NCBI RefSeq assembly: GCF_027922005.1
Contig: NZ_BSEV01000005.1
Span: 186,001 to 250,000 of the forward strand
Direction: 5' to 3'
DNA: 64,000 bases
From: Streptosporangium carneum
Lineage (GTDB): Bacteria > Actinomycetota > Actinomycetes > Streptosporangiales > Streptosporangiaceae
This document shows positions 25,463-34,674 of the stretch, in pieces (within the stretch, counting starts at the first letter, position 1; every line of letters starts with the position of its first letter). The position numbers and the translations under genes were made by a program. The notes below the pieces were generated by a model. The model was not told the origin of the DNA. It made no database searches and saw nothing but the letters and a program-made list of their open reading frames with translations.

Positions 25463-25825
25463 TTGTCGTACGCTAGCGAGCCGGGCGCGTCAGCCGCCGA
25501 CAAACGTCCAAACACCCCCTCGCCTGCGACTCGTCAGGACGACAGGTGCTTTTGGCGGCCGGGGACGAGCCCGGAGGCGACGCGACGACTCCCGGGGAGA
25601 GCGGGCTCGAGAGTTCTCGAAAGGAGCAGGTCCGGGAGTCTGGGTCTCGAGCTCAAAGAGAGCGTTGACTGGAGCGGTCTGGGCACCGCCGCGTCGCGGG
25701 AGTCCGGCCGATCCTCGGCGGAGGCGAGGGGTTGGGGAACGAGCCCTGGACCGAGACGGTGGGGTCGGCCGAGTCGTGGGCGTTCGGCCGATCCTCAGCG
25801 GAGGCGAGAGCTCGGGGGAGGTGCC
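25463..25825. other. 363-base spacer between SMI1 and zinc-ribbon genes
   Basis: Holds the SMI1 promoter at one end and a large direct repeat at the other. No gene of convincing codon use was seen. Confidence 0.5.
25470..25475 (-). promoter_or_regulatory. -10 hexamer for a leaderless SMI1 gene
   Basis: On the minus strand TAGCGT (25475-25470) is followed by 7 bases and then the ATG at 25462. Confidence 0.55.
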
Positions 25826-25850
25826 CTAGACCGAGACGGTGGGGTTGGCC
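25706..25850. repeat. Imperfect 65-bp direct repeat spanning the zinc-ribbon 3' end
   Basis: CGGCCGATCCTCGGCGGAGG at about 25706 recurs at about 25786 with one change, and GACCGAGACGGTGGGG at about 25749 recurs at about 25829; both pairs are offset by 80 bases. The second copy contains the last codons and stop of the microprotein, so a fragment of the gene end was duplicated downstream. Confidence 0.8.
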
Positions 25851-25984
25851 GGGTGGTGGAACTCAGTGTCCACGTCGGCGGCGTAGACGGAACGGCCGCA
25901 GGGGGCGCAGCGATACATGATGGGTCCCTCGTCGAGGGCCGCGCCGCAGTGGGGGCAGGCATGACGGCAGACGGTGGAATTCAT
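25826..25984 (-). CDS. Zinc-ribbon microprotein
   Basis: 52 residues from ATG 25984. Two metal-binding knuckles, CPHCG and CAPCG, about 20 residues apart, form a classic zinc ribbon; a further Cys precedes the first. The C-terminus is acidic then hydrophobic. AGGAG lies 11 bases upstream of this ATG; an in-frame ATG at 26008 would add 8 residues but has no ribosome site. It is divergent from holA. Function unknown; zinc ribbons of this size often bind nucleic acid or a partner protein. Confidence 0.7.
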   Translation of the reverse strand: MNSTVCRHACPHCGAALDEGPIMYRCAPCGRSVYAADVDTEFHHPANPTVSV

Positions 25985-26096
25985 CGGGTTTTCATCTCCT
26001 CTGGTCATTCAGAGTGTGCCGCACGCCACCTGCAGATGAATTGCGAATCGCTTGTCGATTGCGATTCGGCCACCGGTACGTGGCATGCTGCTGAGC

Positions 26097-27068
26097 ATGG
26101 CGGCGACCAATCCAGCACCAGTGACCTTGGTAGTCGGCGACGAGGAGTTGCTGGCGGATCGCGCGGTTGGCGAGGTGGTCGCCGCCGCGCGGGCGGCCGA
26201 CCCTGGGGCCGAGATTCACGACCTGGTCGGCGGGAAGGTCGAGCCAGGAGAGTTGACTCGGCTGACCTCGCCGTCGTTGTTCGGGGACAGGTCGGTGGTG
26301 GCCATCCGCTCCGCCCAGGACCTCGCCAAGGAGGTCATCGCCGAGATCGTCTCCTACACCGGAAACCCGTCGGAAGACACCGTCCTGGTCCTGGTCCATC
26401 CAGGTGGGGTCAAGGGAAAGGCACTGGTCGACGGCGTCAAGAAGGCCGGAGCCCAGGTGATCACCATCACCAAGCTGACCAAACCCGCCGAACGGCTCGC
26501 GTTCGTCAAGGCCGAGTTTAAGCGGGCAGGGCGCACCATCGGCGGCGACGCGGCGGCCGCCCTGCTCGACGCGGTGGGCACCGACCTCAGAGAGCTCGCC
26601 GCCGCCTGCAGCCAGCTCGCCTTCGACACACCGGGAAAGGCCATCGACGAGGCGGCCGTCGCCCGTTACCACCGGGGACGGGCCGAGGTCAGCGGGTTCA
26701 CCGTGGCCGACTCCGCCGTGGAGGGCCGCCTGGGAGACGCCCTGGAGCAGTTGCGCTGGGCTCTCGCGACAGGCACCGCCCCTGTTCTGCTGGTGAGCGC
26801 GCTCGCCGGCGGTCTGCGCTCCCTGGCAAAGGTGGGCGGCGCTCCCCGCAATCTGCGCGGCGGGCAGCTCGCCAGCCATCTCGGCATGCCGCCGTGGAAG
26901 ATCGATCGCGTCCAGCGTCAGCTGAACGGCTGGGGACCCGAGGGCATCGCCCGCGCGCTCCAAGCCGCCGCGACGGCCGACGAGCAGGTCAAGGGAGGCG
27001 GCGCCGATCCCGCCTACGCGCTGGAGCACATGATCCAGACCGTCGTCGCCAGCCGTACCGGTCGCTGA
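26097..27068 (+). CDS. holA: DNA polymerase III subunit delta
   Basis: 323 residues. N-terminal VTLVVGDEELLADRAVGEVV is the usual HolA start. ALVDGVKKAGAQVI, the AAA+ core, and the C-terminal helical collar with LGMPPWKIDRVQRQ and DPAYALEHMIQTVV match the delta subunit, which opens the sliding clamp. Its position after comEA-comEC and before rpsT is the conserved actinobacterial order. ATG 26097 gives the common N-terminus; ATG 26085 in the same frame is an alternative. Confidence 0.93.
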   Translation: MAATNPAPVTLVVGDEELLADRAVGEVVAAARAADPGAEIHDLVGGKVEPGELTRLTSPSLFGDRSVVAIRSAQDLAKEVIAEIVSYTGNPSEDTVLVLVHPGGVKGKALVDGVKKAGAQVITITKLTKPAERLAFVKAEFKRAGRTIGGDAAAALLDAVGTDLRELAAACSQLAFDTPGKAIDEAAVARYHRGRAEVSGFTVADSAVEGRLGDALEQLRWALATGTAPVLLVSALAGGLRSLAKVGGAPRNLRGGQLASHLGMPPWKIDRVQRQLNGWGPEGIARALQAAATADEQVKGGGADPAYALEHMIQTVVASRTGR

Positions 27069-27880
27069 GACCCACCCGGCGATCTCGCTCCCACGCGCAC
27101 GGTGATGCCCGGCTGGGAATTCGGTCGGATGCGGGCCGTCGCGACCTCGCCCATGCGTGTGCAGGTCCGTCCCTGCGCGGACAGACCGGGTGGCACGGGG
27201 CCTGGGGCCCGTAACCACGGGGGCCCGGGACGGGAACGGAGGTGTCCTGGGAGGAGATGCCCGGAGCGGGGATATCCGGGGGGCGGAAGTGCTCGGGATG
27301 GGGATGCCTGGGGTGAGGGTGTCCGAGGCGGGGATACCCGAATCCGGGACGGAGGTGTCCGGTGGGTGGGGGCGTCCGGGGCGGGGATGCTCGGGGCGGA
27401 AGTGCTCGGGATGGGGATGCCTGGGGGATGCCCGAATCCGGGACGGAGGTGTCCGGTGGGTGGGGGCGTCCGGGGCGGGGATGCTCGGGGCGGAAGTGCT
27501 CGGGATGGGGTGTCCGGGGCGGGGATGCCTGAGGCGGGGACGATCGGGGGCGGAAGTGCCCAGGATGGAGATGCCCGGGTCCGGGGCGGGGGTGTCCGGG
27601 GACGAGGCGTCCGGGATGGGGATGCCTGGGGCGGGGGTGTCCGCGGGCCCGCTGGTGGAGCGTTCTGTTCAGACGAGGTCGTGTGTCCGGCTGAGAGGAC
27701 GTCCCGTGACGGGGCGGGTCTGGGGAGTGGGCAGTCGGATCTGGACGGATTGTGCGGATCGGGTCGGATGGCGGGCGGGTCGCGTCCACGGGCAGGACAT
27801 GCCCCTTTGGGGGCATGCGTCCTTGGGAGGGATGTGCGAACCGGGCGGGGCGTCGGGAGCCCGGGCGGGGACAACGCCAA
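27069..27880. repeat. G-rich low-complexity repeat region
   Basis: About 800 bases between convergent holA and rpsT, strongly G-biased on the plus strand from 27230 to 27640 with degenerate units such as GGGATGCCTGGGG and GGCGGGGATGC. It includes an exact 80-bp direct repeat, 27337-27416 and 27431-27510. Many runs of three to five G could form quadruplexes. Both strands have long open frames here, but they reflect base bias: no ribosome site, domain or start stands out. Confidence 0.75.
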
Positions 27881-27913
27881 AGACGCCGCACCCCCTTCGA
27901 GGGTGCGGCGTCT
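27881..27913 (-). terminator. rpsT terminator
   Basis: A perfect 13-bp stem (27881-27893 with 27901-27913) and 7-base loop lie 14 bases after the rpsT stop, followed on the minus strand by a T/G-rich tract. Confidence 0.85.
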
Positions 27914-27926
27914 GGAAGAACCTGGG

Positions 27927-28199
27927 TTACTTGGCGGCCGACAGGGCGGCGACGCGCTGGGCGATCGCCGACTTGCGGTTGGCGGCCTGGTTCTTGTGGA
28001 TCACGCCCTTGCTGGCGGCCTTGTCCAGCTGGCGGGAGGCGGCGCGCATGAGCACAACGGCCTCGTCGACCTTGCCCTGGTCGGCAGCCTCGCGGAACTT
28101 GCGGACGGCCGTCTTCAGGGACGACTTGACAGCCTTGTTACGCAGCCGGGCCTTCTCGTTCTGCCGGTTGCGCTTGATCTGGGACTTGATGTTCGCCAC
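27927..28199 (-). CDS. rpsT: 30S ribosomal protein S20
   Basis: 90 residues. It begins [21 protein letters not shown], followed by [17 protein letters not shown] and [19 protein letters not shown], which is textbook S20; it binds 16S rRNA. The GTG at 28199 fits the conserved N-terminus and has GAGG 8 bases upstream. Single-gene unit with its own terminator, divergent from nothing but the GH18-like gene upstream in the same direction. Confidence 0.97.
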   Translation of the reverse strand: MANIKSQIKRNRQNEKARLRNKAVKSSLKTAVRKFREAADQGKVDEAVVLMRAASRQLDKAASKGVIHKNQAANRKSAIAQRVAALSAAK

Positions 28200-28580
28200 G
28201 AAGAAGCCTCGGTGAATGTCGTCGGAGTGGGGCGCGCGGGCAGAGAGGGCGCGCCACACGCAGTTGAATAGGCTACCAACTGCCTGGGCGGTCGCTCAAA
28301 TCGACAGCCTGGACAGAGGGATGCCTGATCAGCTTACCGTGCTCATGTCCTGATCGTCGCCGGGAACCGCCGACCGTCCCACACCGGATCGGGCGACCGC
28401 TCCACATCGGACCGGGGAAGCGCCGCCGATGCCGTCGGATTCCGTCTCCCGGCTCTTGTGAGAACCCTCGGCGGAGTCGTCTTCCAACCCGTCGAGCCCT
28501 CCTGCTGGAAGGTCTCCCAACCGTCTGGTCCCCCACTGGAGGACGGAGCCGGGGGGACGTCCGGCGAGGGCGGGGCGGGC
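28200..28580. other. Spacer upstream of rpsT
   Basis: 381 bases between the GH18-like stop and the rpsT start. It should contain the rpsT promoter and leader. No gene, repeat or clear hairpin was recognised. Confidence 0.4.
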
Positions 28581-29582
28581 TCAGGGGCGTAGCCAGGCCC
28601 GGTCGTACTCCTCCCAGTCCTCGGCGGTGGCCGCGAAGTCGACGTAGAGCGCCAGCCCGAACAGCTCTCGCTGCTTCCCGTGGGAGGTCAGGGCCAGCCG
28701 GGCGCCCTCGGCAGCGGTCTCGACGCTCTCCGCCATGTCGCCCCACTCCACTCCGTGGTCATGGTAGGCCGGGGCGCCGATCAGCAGGGTCTTCTCCTCG
28801 GGCACGAGTTCCAGCGCCAGCGTGCTCTGCCGTACGACGTAGCCGCCGTAGAGCAGTTCGGAGGGGAGGAAGGAGTCGTAGGTCATGATCGCCACCTGGT
28901 CGGCACGGGTCACGACCTCCTGGAAGTAGGCCGGTGACCAGTACTTGTCGTGGCCGATGACCGCGCGCACCGCGGGCCGGGTGAGCGGGAACGGTTCGAT
29001 CTGGGGTGTCGAGACGGAGAGCAGGCCTTCGCCGACGACCTGGCGGGTGCGGGTCAGCAGGTCCAGGAACTCGGTGTCACCGTCGCCGACCGGCTCGAAG
29101 TTGTAGTGCACGCCGTCGAATCCGGTCGCCATGATGGCGCGCGCGCCGTCCAGCACGCGCTGCCTTGAGGCGGCGTCGTCGAGGTCGAGGCCTACGTCGA
29201 CCTTCTGCCCCAGCCACGCCGAGACTCGGATCTTCGGCAACTCCGCGCGCAACCGTTTCAGGAAGTCGGCGGCCTTGGCGTACTTCGCGGGAGGAAGCGT
29301 GCCGTCGAAGTCGAACGGGCCGGAGTGGACGTACAGGTCCCTGATCCCGCTCTTGCGCAGCCGGGCGGCCAGAGCCTTCACGTCGGCGGCGTTCTTACGG
29401 CCGTCCACCCACATGTGACCGAGCCACAGAGCGTCGTGGCCGGTGCTCTTCGCCCAGGGGGCGGGTGTCCCGGTAAACTGGATCGTGAGGGTGGCCGCGG
29501 CCACCCCTGGCAGTACAAGGAGCAGGGCCGCGACCGCCACTGAAAACCGCAGGCCGCGCCGTGCTCTGGTCTGGGTAATCAC
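28581..29582 (-). CDS. Secreted GH18-like glycoside hydrolase with altered active site
   Basis: 333 residues. A signal peptide ([19 protein letters not shown]) indicates export. The rest reads as a TIM barrel of the GH18 type: [28 protein letters not shown] at strand 4, [20 protein letters not shown] and [16 protein letters not shown]. The canonical DGxDxDxE motif appears as DGVHYNFE, so the terminal acid/base Glu is kept but two Asp are His and Asn. It may be a hydrolase with different specificity or a binding protein. The GTG start at 29582 lies just before the divergent lepA start region. The family call rests on motifs only. Confidence 0.65.
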   Translation of the reverse strand: MITQTRARRGLRFSVAVAALLLVLPGVAAATLTIQFTGTPAPWAKSTGHDALWLGHMWVDGRKNAADVKALAARLRKSGIRDLYVHSGPFDFDGTLPPAKYAKAADFLKRLRAELPKIRVSAWLGQKVDVGLDLDDAASRQRVLDGARAIMATGFDGVHYNFEPVGDGDTEFLDLLTRTRQVVGEGLLSVSTPQIEPFPLTRPAVRAVIGHDKYWSPAYFQEVVTRADQVAIMTYDSFLPSELLYGGYVVRQSTLALELVPEEKTLLIGAPAYHDHGVEWGDMAESVETAAEGARLALTSHGKQRELFGLALYVDFAATAEDWEEYDRAWLRP

Positions 29583-29656
29583 CCGGACATGTCACCATGG
29601 AGAACGGCTGGTATGCCAGCCGTAGATCGTCATCAATCCCGTCGAAACGGACACCG

Positions 29657-31495
29657 GTGCGCATTCAGCCTGGCCAGACCGATCCCGCGGTGATCCGCAA
29701 CTTCTGCATCATCGCGCACATCGACCATGGTAAGTCGACGCTTGCCGACCGCATGCTGCAGATTACCGGTGTGGTCGACGACCGCTCCATGCGCGCCCAG
29801 TACCTCGACCGGATGGACATCGAACGCGAACGCGGCATCACGATCAAGTCGCAGGCGGTCAGGTTGCCGTGGCAGGTGGACGGCACGGACTACGTCCTCA
29901 ACATGATCGACACTCCGGGGCACGTGGACTTCACCTACGAGGTCTCCCGCTCGCTCCAGGCGTGTGAGGGCGCGATCCTGCTGGTCGACGCCGCGCAGGG
30001 GATCGAGGCGCAGACCCTGGCCAACCTCTACCTGGCCATGAACAACGACATGACGATCATCCCGGTGCTCAACAAGATCGACCTTCCGGCCGCCCAGCCG
30101 GAGAAGTACGCCGCGGAGATCGCCCACCTCATCGGCTGCGAGCCCGAGGACGTCCTCAAGGTCTCCGGCAAGACCGGCGTCGGCGTCCGGGAGCTGCTCG
30201 ACCACGTCGTCGCGAGCGTCCCCGCCCCGGTCGGCGAGGCCGACGCGCCCGCCCGTGCGCTGATCTTCGACTCCGTCTACGACACCTACCGCGGCGTGGT
30301 CACCTACGTCCGGGTCATGGACGGTCATCTGGGCAAGCGCGAGCGCATCCTGATGATGTCCAGCGGCGCGACCCACGAGACCCTGGAGATCGGCGTCATC
30401 TCCCCCGAGCCCAAGATCGCGGACAAGGGTCTGGGCGTCGGCGAGGTGGGTTACCTGATCACCGGCGTGAAGGACGTGCGCCAGTCGCGGGTCGGTGACA
30501 CCGTCACCTCCGGCACCCGGCCCGCCACCGAGGCGCTCAGCGGCTACGAGCACCCCAAGCCGATGGTCTTCTCCGGCCTCTACCCGATCGACGGCGACGA
30601 CTACCCCGAGCTCCGTGAGGCGCTGGACAAGCTCCAGCTCAACGACGCCGCCCTGGTCTACGAGCCGGAGACCTCCGCGGCCCTCGGCTTCGGCTTCCGC
30701 TGCGGCTTCCTCGGCCTGCTCCACATGGAGATCGTCAGAGAGCGTCTCGAGCGCGAGTTCAACCTCTCGCTCATCTCCACCGCGCCCAACGTGGTGTACC
30801 AGGTGGTCATGGAGGACGGCAAAGAGGTCGTCGTCACCAACCCCTCCGAATTCCCCACGGGCAAGGTCGACAAGGTCTTCGAGCCGGTGGTGAAGGCGAC
30901 CGTGCTGGTCCCCTCTGAGTTCATCGGGGCGATCATGGAGCTCTGCCAGAACCGCAGAGGCAACCTCCAGGGCATGGACTACCTGTCCGAGGACCGCGTC
31001 GAGATTCGCTACACCATGCCGCTCGGCGAGATCATCTTCGACTTCTTCGACCAGCTCAAGTCCCGCACTCGCGGCTACGCCTCGCTCGACTACGAGCCCT
31101 TCGGCGAGCAGGAGTCCGAGCTCGTCAAGGTCGACATCCTGCTCCAGGGTGAGGCCGTCGACGCCTTCAGCGCCATCGTCCACAAGGACAAGGCCTACGC
31201 CTACGGCGTCGAGATGGCCAAGAAGCTCCGCGAGCTCATCCCGAGGCAGCAGTTCGAGGTGCCGATCCAGGCCGCGATCGGCGCCAGGGTCATCGCCAGG
31301 GAGAACATCCGCGCCATCCGCAAGGACGTCCTCGCCAAGTGCTACGGCGGCGACATCTCCCGTAAGCGCAAGCTGCTGGAGAAGCAGAAGGAAGGCAAGA
31401 AGCGGATGAAGATGGTCGGCCGAGTCGAGGTGCCCCAGGAGGCCTTCGTCGCGGCGCTGTCCACCGAGTCCTCCGCCGACAAGTCGAAGAAGTAG
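29657..31495 (+). CDS. lepA: Elongation factor 4 (LepA)
   Basis: 612 residues. G domain motifs are [44 protein letters not shown] and [12 protein letters not shown]. LepA-specific parts follow, including the C-terminal [21 protein letters not shown] and [27 protein letters not shown]4 back-translocates stalled ribosomes. GTG 29657 gives the usual short N-terminal tail ([16 protein letters not shown]). An in-frame ATG at 29597 with TAATCA about 16 bases before it is an alternative adding 20 residues. Confidence 0.96.
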   Translation: MRIQPGQTDPAVIRNFCIIAHIDHGKSTLADRMLQITGVVDDRSMRAQYLDRMDIERERGITIKSQAVRLPWQVDGTDYVLNMIDTPGHVDFTYEVSRSLQACEGAILLVDAAQGIEAQTLANLYLAMNNDMTIIPVLNKIDLPAAQPEKYAAEIAHLIGCEPEDVLKVSGKTGVGVRELLDHVVASVPAPVGEADAPARALIFDSVYDTYRGVVTYVRVMDGHLGKRERILMMSSGATHETLEIGVISPEPKIADKGLGVGEVGYLITGVKDVRQSRVGDTVTSGTRPATEALSGYEHPKPMVFSGLYPIDGDDYPELREALDKLQLNDAALVYEPETSAALGFGFRCGFLGLLHMEIVRERLEREFNLSLISTAPNVVYQVVMEDGKEVVVTNPSEFPTGKVDKVFEPVVKATVLVPSEFIGAIMELCQNRRGNLQGMDYLSEDRVEIRYTMPLGEIIFDFFDQLKSRTRGYASLDYEPFGEQESELVKVDILLQGEAVDAFSAIVHKDKAYAYGVEMAKKLRELIPRQQFEVPIQAAIGARVIARENIRAIRKDVLAKCYGGDISRKRKLLEKQKEGKKRMKMVGRVEVPQEAFVAALSTESSADKSKK

Positions 31496-31502
31496 TCCGC
31501 GC

Positions 31503-31539
31503 GGGGCCGGGAAGCCTCCTCGAGGCTCCTGACGGCCCC
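31503..31539 (+). terminator. lepA terminator
   Basis: Nested stems GGGGCCG (31503-31509)/CGGCCCC (31533-31539) and AGCCTC/GAGGCT directly follow the lepA stop. Confidence 0.65.
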
Positions 31540-31776
31540 GGCCGTTCCGAACCGCTCGCCGAAGCGGTCACCGGCTCGGCGGCGGCCGTCACGGTGAGCC
31601 GGTGCACGGGCTCCGGACGGTGCTCGCCTCGGTGTCGGGTGGTGTGGGGTGTCCTGCCCTGAGGCGTCGGATGGCCGCGCGTGGGCGCGGTCAGCCGACG
31701 CCGTCGTGTGATGGGGCCGGGAGACTCGTGTGACGGGAAGCGGGAGAAACGCCTCGCCTCCCCGGGGGAGGGCGGC

Positions 31777-31782
31777 TACCGT
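31777..31782 (+). promoter_or_regulatory. -10 hexamer for a leaderless MOSC gene
   Basis: TACCGT ends 6 bases before the ATG at 31789; no Shine-Dalgarno sequence is present. Confidence 0.55.
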
Positions 31783-31788
31783 CGTGTC

Positions 31789-32424
31789 ATGCGCATCGTC
31801 GCCGTCAACGTGGGCAGGGCCGTCGACGCCGAATGGGCGGGGAAGCTCGGGCGGACCGCGATCGACAAGGCCGAGGCGCGGGGCCGGATCGAGGTCGGGC
31901 CCAACGGCCTGGCGGGCGACGAGCGGGCGGACGTCGAGCATCACGGCGCGCCCGACCACGCGGTTTACTCCTATGCCCGCGAGGACTACGACTGGTGGCA
32001 GCGGGAGCTGGGCCGTGAGCTGCGCAACGGCTGTTTCGGGGAGAACCTCACCACGGAGGGCCTCGACGTCAACGGCGCGGTGATCGGCGAACGCTGGCGG
32101 GTCGGCACGGCCGTCATCGAGGTCACGGGGCCCCGGGTGCCGTGCCTGGTGTTCCGCAACTGGCTCGGTGAGAAGGGCTGGATCAAGCGTTTCACCCAGG
32201 CGGGCAGGGTCGGGGCCTATCTGCGGGTGGTCGAGCTGGGGGATCTCGGCTCCGGCGACGCCGTGGAGATCGTCGCCCGCCCTGAGGGCAGTGTCACCGT
32301 CACCGAGTCCTTCCGCGCCTACCACGGGGACAAGGAACTACTGCGGCGTCTGCTCGCCGTGCCCGGCCACTCTCCCGTGTGGGACGAGGTCGCCGACCGG
32401 GTGCTGGGCGGCCGGAGGGCCTGA
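31789..32424 (+). CDS. MOSC domain protein, YiiM type
   Basis: 211 residues. A MOSC core is visible: GPNGLAGDERADVEHHGAPDHAVYSYAREDYDWW, then CFGENLTTEGLDV and TGPRVPCLVFRNW with the conserved Cys that carries sulfur or binds molybdenum cofactor ligand. The C-terminal helical part ending in HSPVWDEVADRVL is typical of YiiM-like proteins, which help reduce N-hydroxylated compounds with Moco. No molybdenum genes are adjacent. Confidence 0.9.
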   Translation: MRIVAVNVGRAVDAEWAGKLGRTAIDKAEARGRIEVGPNGLAGDERADVEHHGAPDHAVYSYAREDYDWWQRELGRELRNGCFGENLTTEGLDVNGAVIGERWRVGTAVIEVTGPRVPCLVFRNWLGEKGWIKRFTQAGRVGAYLRVVELGDLGSGDAVEIVARPEGSVTVTESFRAYHGDKELLRRLLAVPGHSPVWDEVADRVLGGRRA

Positions 32425-33145
32425 CGGGGAGGTCGCTGACTGGCTCCGGCGGGGCTCCACGGGGGCTCCAGGCTGCCGCAGGCGTGCTTTCCCGTCATGG
32501 ACGGCCACGGGATCCCGACGAGACCGTGCGGGAACTGTCGAGCTTCGCTTTGGCGGTCGAGGACGCGTCAGAGAGCGGGAGGGAATCGCGCCAGGTGTGC
32601 TGCGCTGGGAAACCGCCCCAAACCACTCCAGCGAAACCCGGAGATCACTTCATGGGCGCGGAGGGGGACCGGTCAACGGGTTCGCGCCGTTCATGGGCGC
32701 CGTTCCGCTCTGTGCCGCCGCTCGCCGTACCGGCGCTGAAAGGGGGCAGCGCTGGAAGGGGCGTAGAGCTGAGGGGGGAGGCAGTGCTGCGAGGGGCGCG
32801 GCGTTGAGGGGGTGGGTGGTGCGGCGCTGGAAGGGGGGCGCAGTGCTGCGAGGGGTGGTGTGGCGCTGGAAGGGCGCAGGCCGGCAGAGCTGAGGGGGAG
32901 GCAGTGCTGGAGGGGGGCTGTGGGGCTGAAAAGGGGTGTGGTGGTGCGGGCGGGGGCGCTGATGACCCAGGATCTGCGACCCCGCCCGGTCTTGAGGAGG
33001 CGGCCAGGCGCGGGGCTTCCGGAGGGAGTCACCTGGCACGTGATGTCCAGGGGGCTTCGCTTCCGGTGGGACGGCCGGAGTCAGTCGTCCCACCGGAAGC
33101 CTCTGGAGGGAGCCGCCCCGCGCAGGGCGGCCGGAGGGAGTCGGC
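32425..33145. other. 721-base G-rich spacer between the MOSC gene and chitinase
   Basis: No credible gene. From about 32740 to 32945 the plus strand is a degenerate G-rich repeat built on CTGAGGGGGAGGCAGTGCTG and GGCGCTGGAAGGGG. The far end holds the chitinase terminator. Both flanking genes converge on it. Confidence 0.55.
33059..33100 (-). terminator. Chitinase terminator
   Basis: A perfect 15-bp stem (33059-33073 with 33086-33100) and 12-base loop, 46 bases after the chitinase stop. Confidence 0.8.
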
Positions 33146-34423
33146 TCAGCGGAGGACGTTGTAGATGGCCGAGGTCAGGGACGCCTTGGCGTCGTCCTGG
33201 TCGATGGACCACATCATGGAGCCGCCGAGGCCCTTGAGGCGGATGTAGGCCGCCTTCTGGGTCGCGGTGGCCGGGGTGTCGTAGGACCAGAACTCGTTGC
33301 CGTCATAGATCCAGGCGGATCCGGTCCTCGGGTCGAAGTAGCGCTTGCCGGGCTTCTTGACGATGTTCTTGTAGTCGTCGGAGCCGGCGGCCCAGGTGCC
33401 CTGGGCGGCGCCGGTGGCGCTCTTGAACAGGCCGTTGCCGCCGCCGGTGACGCCGGTCCAGCCCTGGCCGTACGCCGGGATGCCGACCACGATCTTCTTG
33501 GCCGGGGCGCCGCGCGACAGGTAGTCGCGGACGGTCTGGTCCACGCTGTACTTCACCGTGTTGGGGTCACGCCGGTCGGTGAGCAGGTTGCCGTTGTGGC
33601 CGGTGATGTTCTCCCACGAACCACGCAGGTCGTAGCCCTGAACGGTGGCGAAGGTGAAGTGCTTGAAGAGCTCGCGGACCTCGAAGCCCGCGTCGATCTT
33701 CGCCGCGGCGGCAGGAAGGTAGGCGCTCAGCTCGCTCTTCCGGTTCACCTCGTTCATCTGGCGGCGCAGCTCGGCGGTGAAGAGCGTGAAGTTCCGCTTG
33801 TCCTCGGGCCTGATGACGTTGCCCTCGGCGCCGGAGGAACCCGGCCACTCCCAGTCCAGGTCGATGCCGTCGAAGACGCCCGCGCCCGCGCCGGGGGCGG
33901 CGCCGGGCAGGTTGCCCTTGAGCCACAGGTCGACGCAGGAGGCCGCCAGCTTGCTCCGCCCCTCGGCGGTGAGCACCGCGTCGGAGAAGTACTTCGAGCC
34001 GCTCCAGCCGCCGAGGGAGATCATCGCCTTGAGGCCGGGGTGCTTGGCCTTGAGCTTCTTCAGCTGGTTCAGGTTGCCGTTGAGGACCTGGCCCTCCGGG
34101 TCGGCGACGCCGTCCACGCTCTGGTCGGCGGGCACCGGGCGCTGCCAGTCGGCCCAGGAGTCGGAGGAGATGCAGTTTCCCTCGGGGCTGACGAATCCGA
34201 AGGCGTAGTTGACGTGGGTGAGCTTGGCGGCCGCGCCGGTGGTGTCGATGTCCTTGATGTGGTAATTACGGCCGTAAATGCCCCACTGAACGAAATAGGC
34301 GACCCGCTTGAAGCGGTCGCCGTGGTCCGGGTGCGCCTGGGCCTGGGCGGGAGCCGGTACGGCCAGCGCCGTCAGACCGGCGGCGAGGGTCGCCGCGAGC
34401 GTGTTCCGGAGGAGTCTCTGCAC
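33146..34423 (-). CDS. Secreted GH18 chitinase
   Basis: 425 residues. A signal peptide (LRNTLAATLAAGLTALAVPAPAQAQA) is followed directly by a GH18 TIM barrel with AYFVQWGIYGRNY, MISLGGWSGSKYF, the catalytic FDGIDLDWEWPG, and a closing GGSMMWSIDQDD. All three Asp and the acid/base Glu of DxxDxDxE are present, so it should be active on chitin. No separate chitin-binding domain is seen. GTG 34423 has GGAG 6 bases upstream; a GTG at 34435 is possible but lacks one. Promoter and palindromic operator lie at 34456-34511. Confidence 0.95.
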   Translation of the reverse strand: MQRLLRNTLAATLAAGLTALAVPAPAQAQAHPDHGDRFKRVAYFVQWGIYGRNYHIKDIDTTGAAAKLTHVNYAFGFVSPEGNCISSDSWADWQRPVPADQSVDGVADPEGQVLNGNLNQLKKLKAKHPGLKAMISLGGWSGSKYFSDAVLTAEGRSKLAASCVDLWLKGNLPGAAPGAGAGVFDGIDLDWEWPGSSGAEGNVIRPEDKRNFTLFTAELRRQMNEVNRKSELSAYLPAAAAKIDAGFEVRELFKHFTFATVQGYDLRGSWENITGHNGNLLTDRRDPNTVKYSVDQTVRDYLSRGAPAKKIVVGIPAYGQGWTGVTGGGNGLFKSATGAAQGTWAAGSDDYKNIVKKPGKRYFDPRTGSAWIYDGNEFWSYDTPATATQKAAYIRLKGLGGSMMWSIDQDDAKASLTSAIYNVLR

Positions 34424-34455
34424 GGGCTTCTCCACTTGCTGGGGGGGTAACTTAT

Positions 34456-34468
34456 AGGAAACTTTCCT
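34456..34468. promoter_or_regulatory. Palindromic operator in the chitinase leader
   Basis: AGGAAACTTTCCT is a 13-base palindrome about 8-20 bases downstream of the predicted transcription start, a repressor-type position. From memory it resembles the GGAAA-N-TTTCC sites of ROK-family regulators (CsnR type) of actinobacterial chitosanase genes; this similarity is not verified. Confidence 0.55.
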
Positions 34469-34482
34469 TTAAGTTTTCCCGG

Positions 34483-34511
34483 ATCGTAGACTTGGGCGAT
34501 CTAGGCGTCAA
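34483..34511 (-). promoter_or_regulatory. Chitinase promoter
   Basis: On the minus strand TTGACG (34511-34506) and TACGAT (34488-34483) are 17 bases apart. Confidence 0.7.
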
Positions 34512-34674
34512 TGGTCTGCCCGGGATTTGCTGCATAGGCCCCGCCGGTCACACCGGCCCCACCGAGTGCGGGACCCGCCGGAGCGTCGTCCGCCGGGTCC
34601 GAGACCGCCGGGCGGGGCCGGAACGGGCGGCCGGAAGGCCGCCGTCGCTCGTGTCGCCGACCCGCCCGGAGGGG

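Noticed and set aside
23642..26521. 959-codon plus-strand frame
   Set aside because: Runs antisense through the SMI1 and zinc-ribbon genes and into holA in another frame; composition is Arg/Gly-rich and no domain is seen.
26989..27891. Minus-strand open frames encoding Pro/His/Arg-rich repeats
   Set aside because: Shadow of the same low-complexity DNA and overlaps holA; base bias, not a gene.
27102..28271. Long plus-strand open frame rich in Gly/Met/Asp
   Set aside because: It is created by the G-rich repeats, overlaps rpsT on the other strand, and has no ribosome site or domain.
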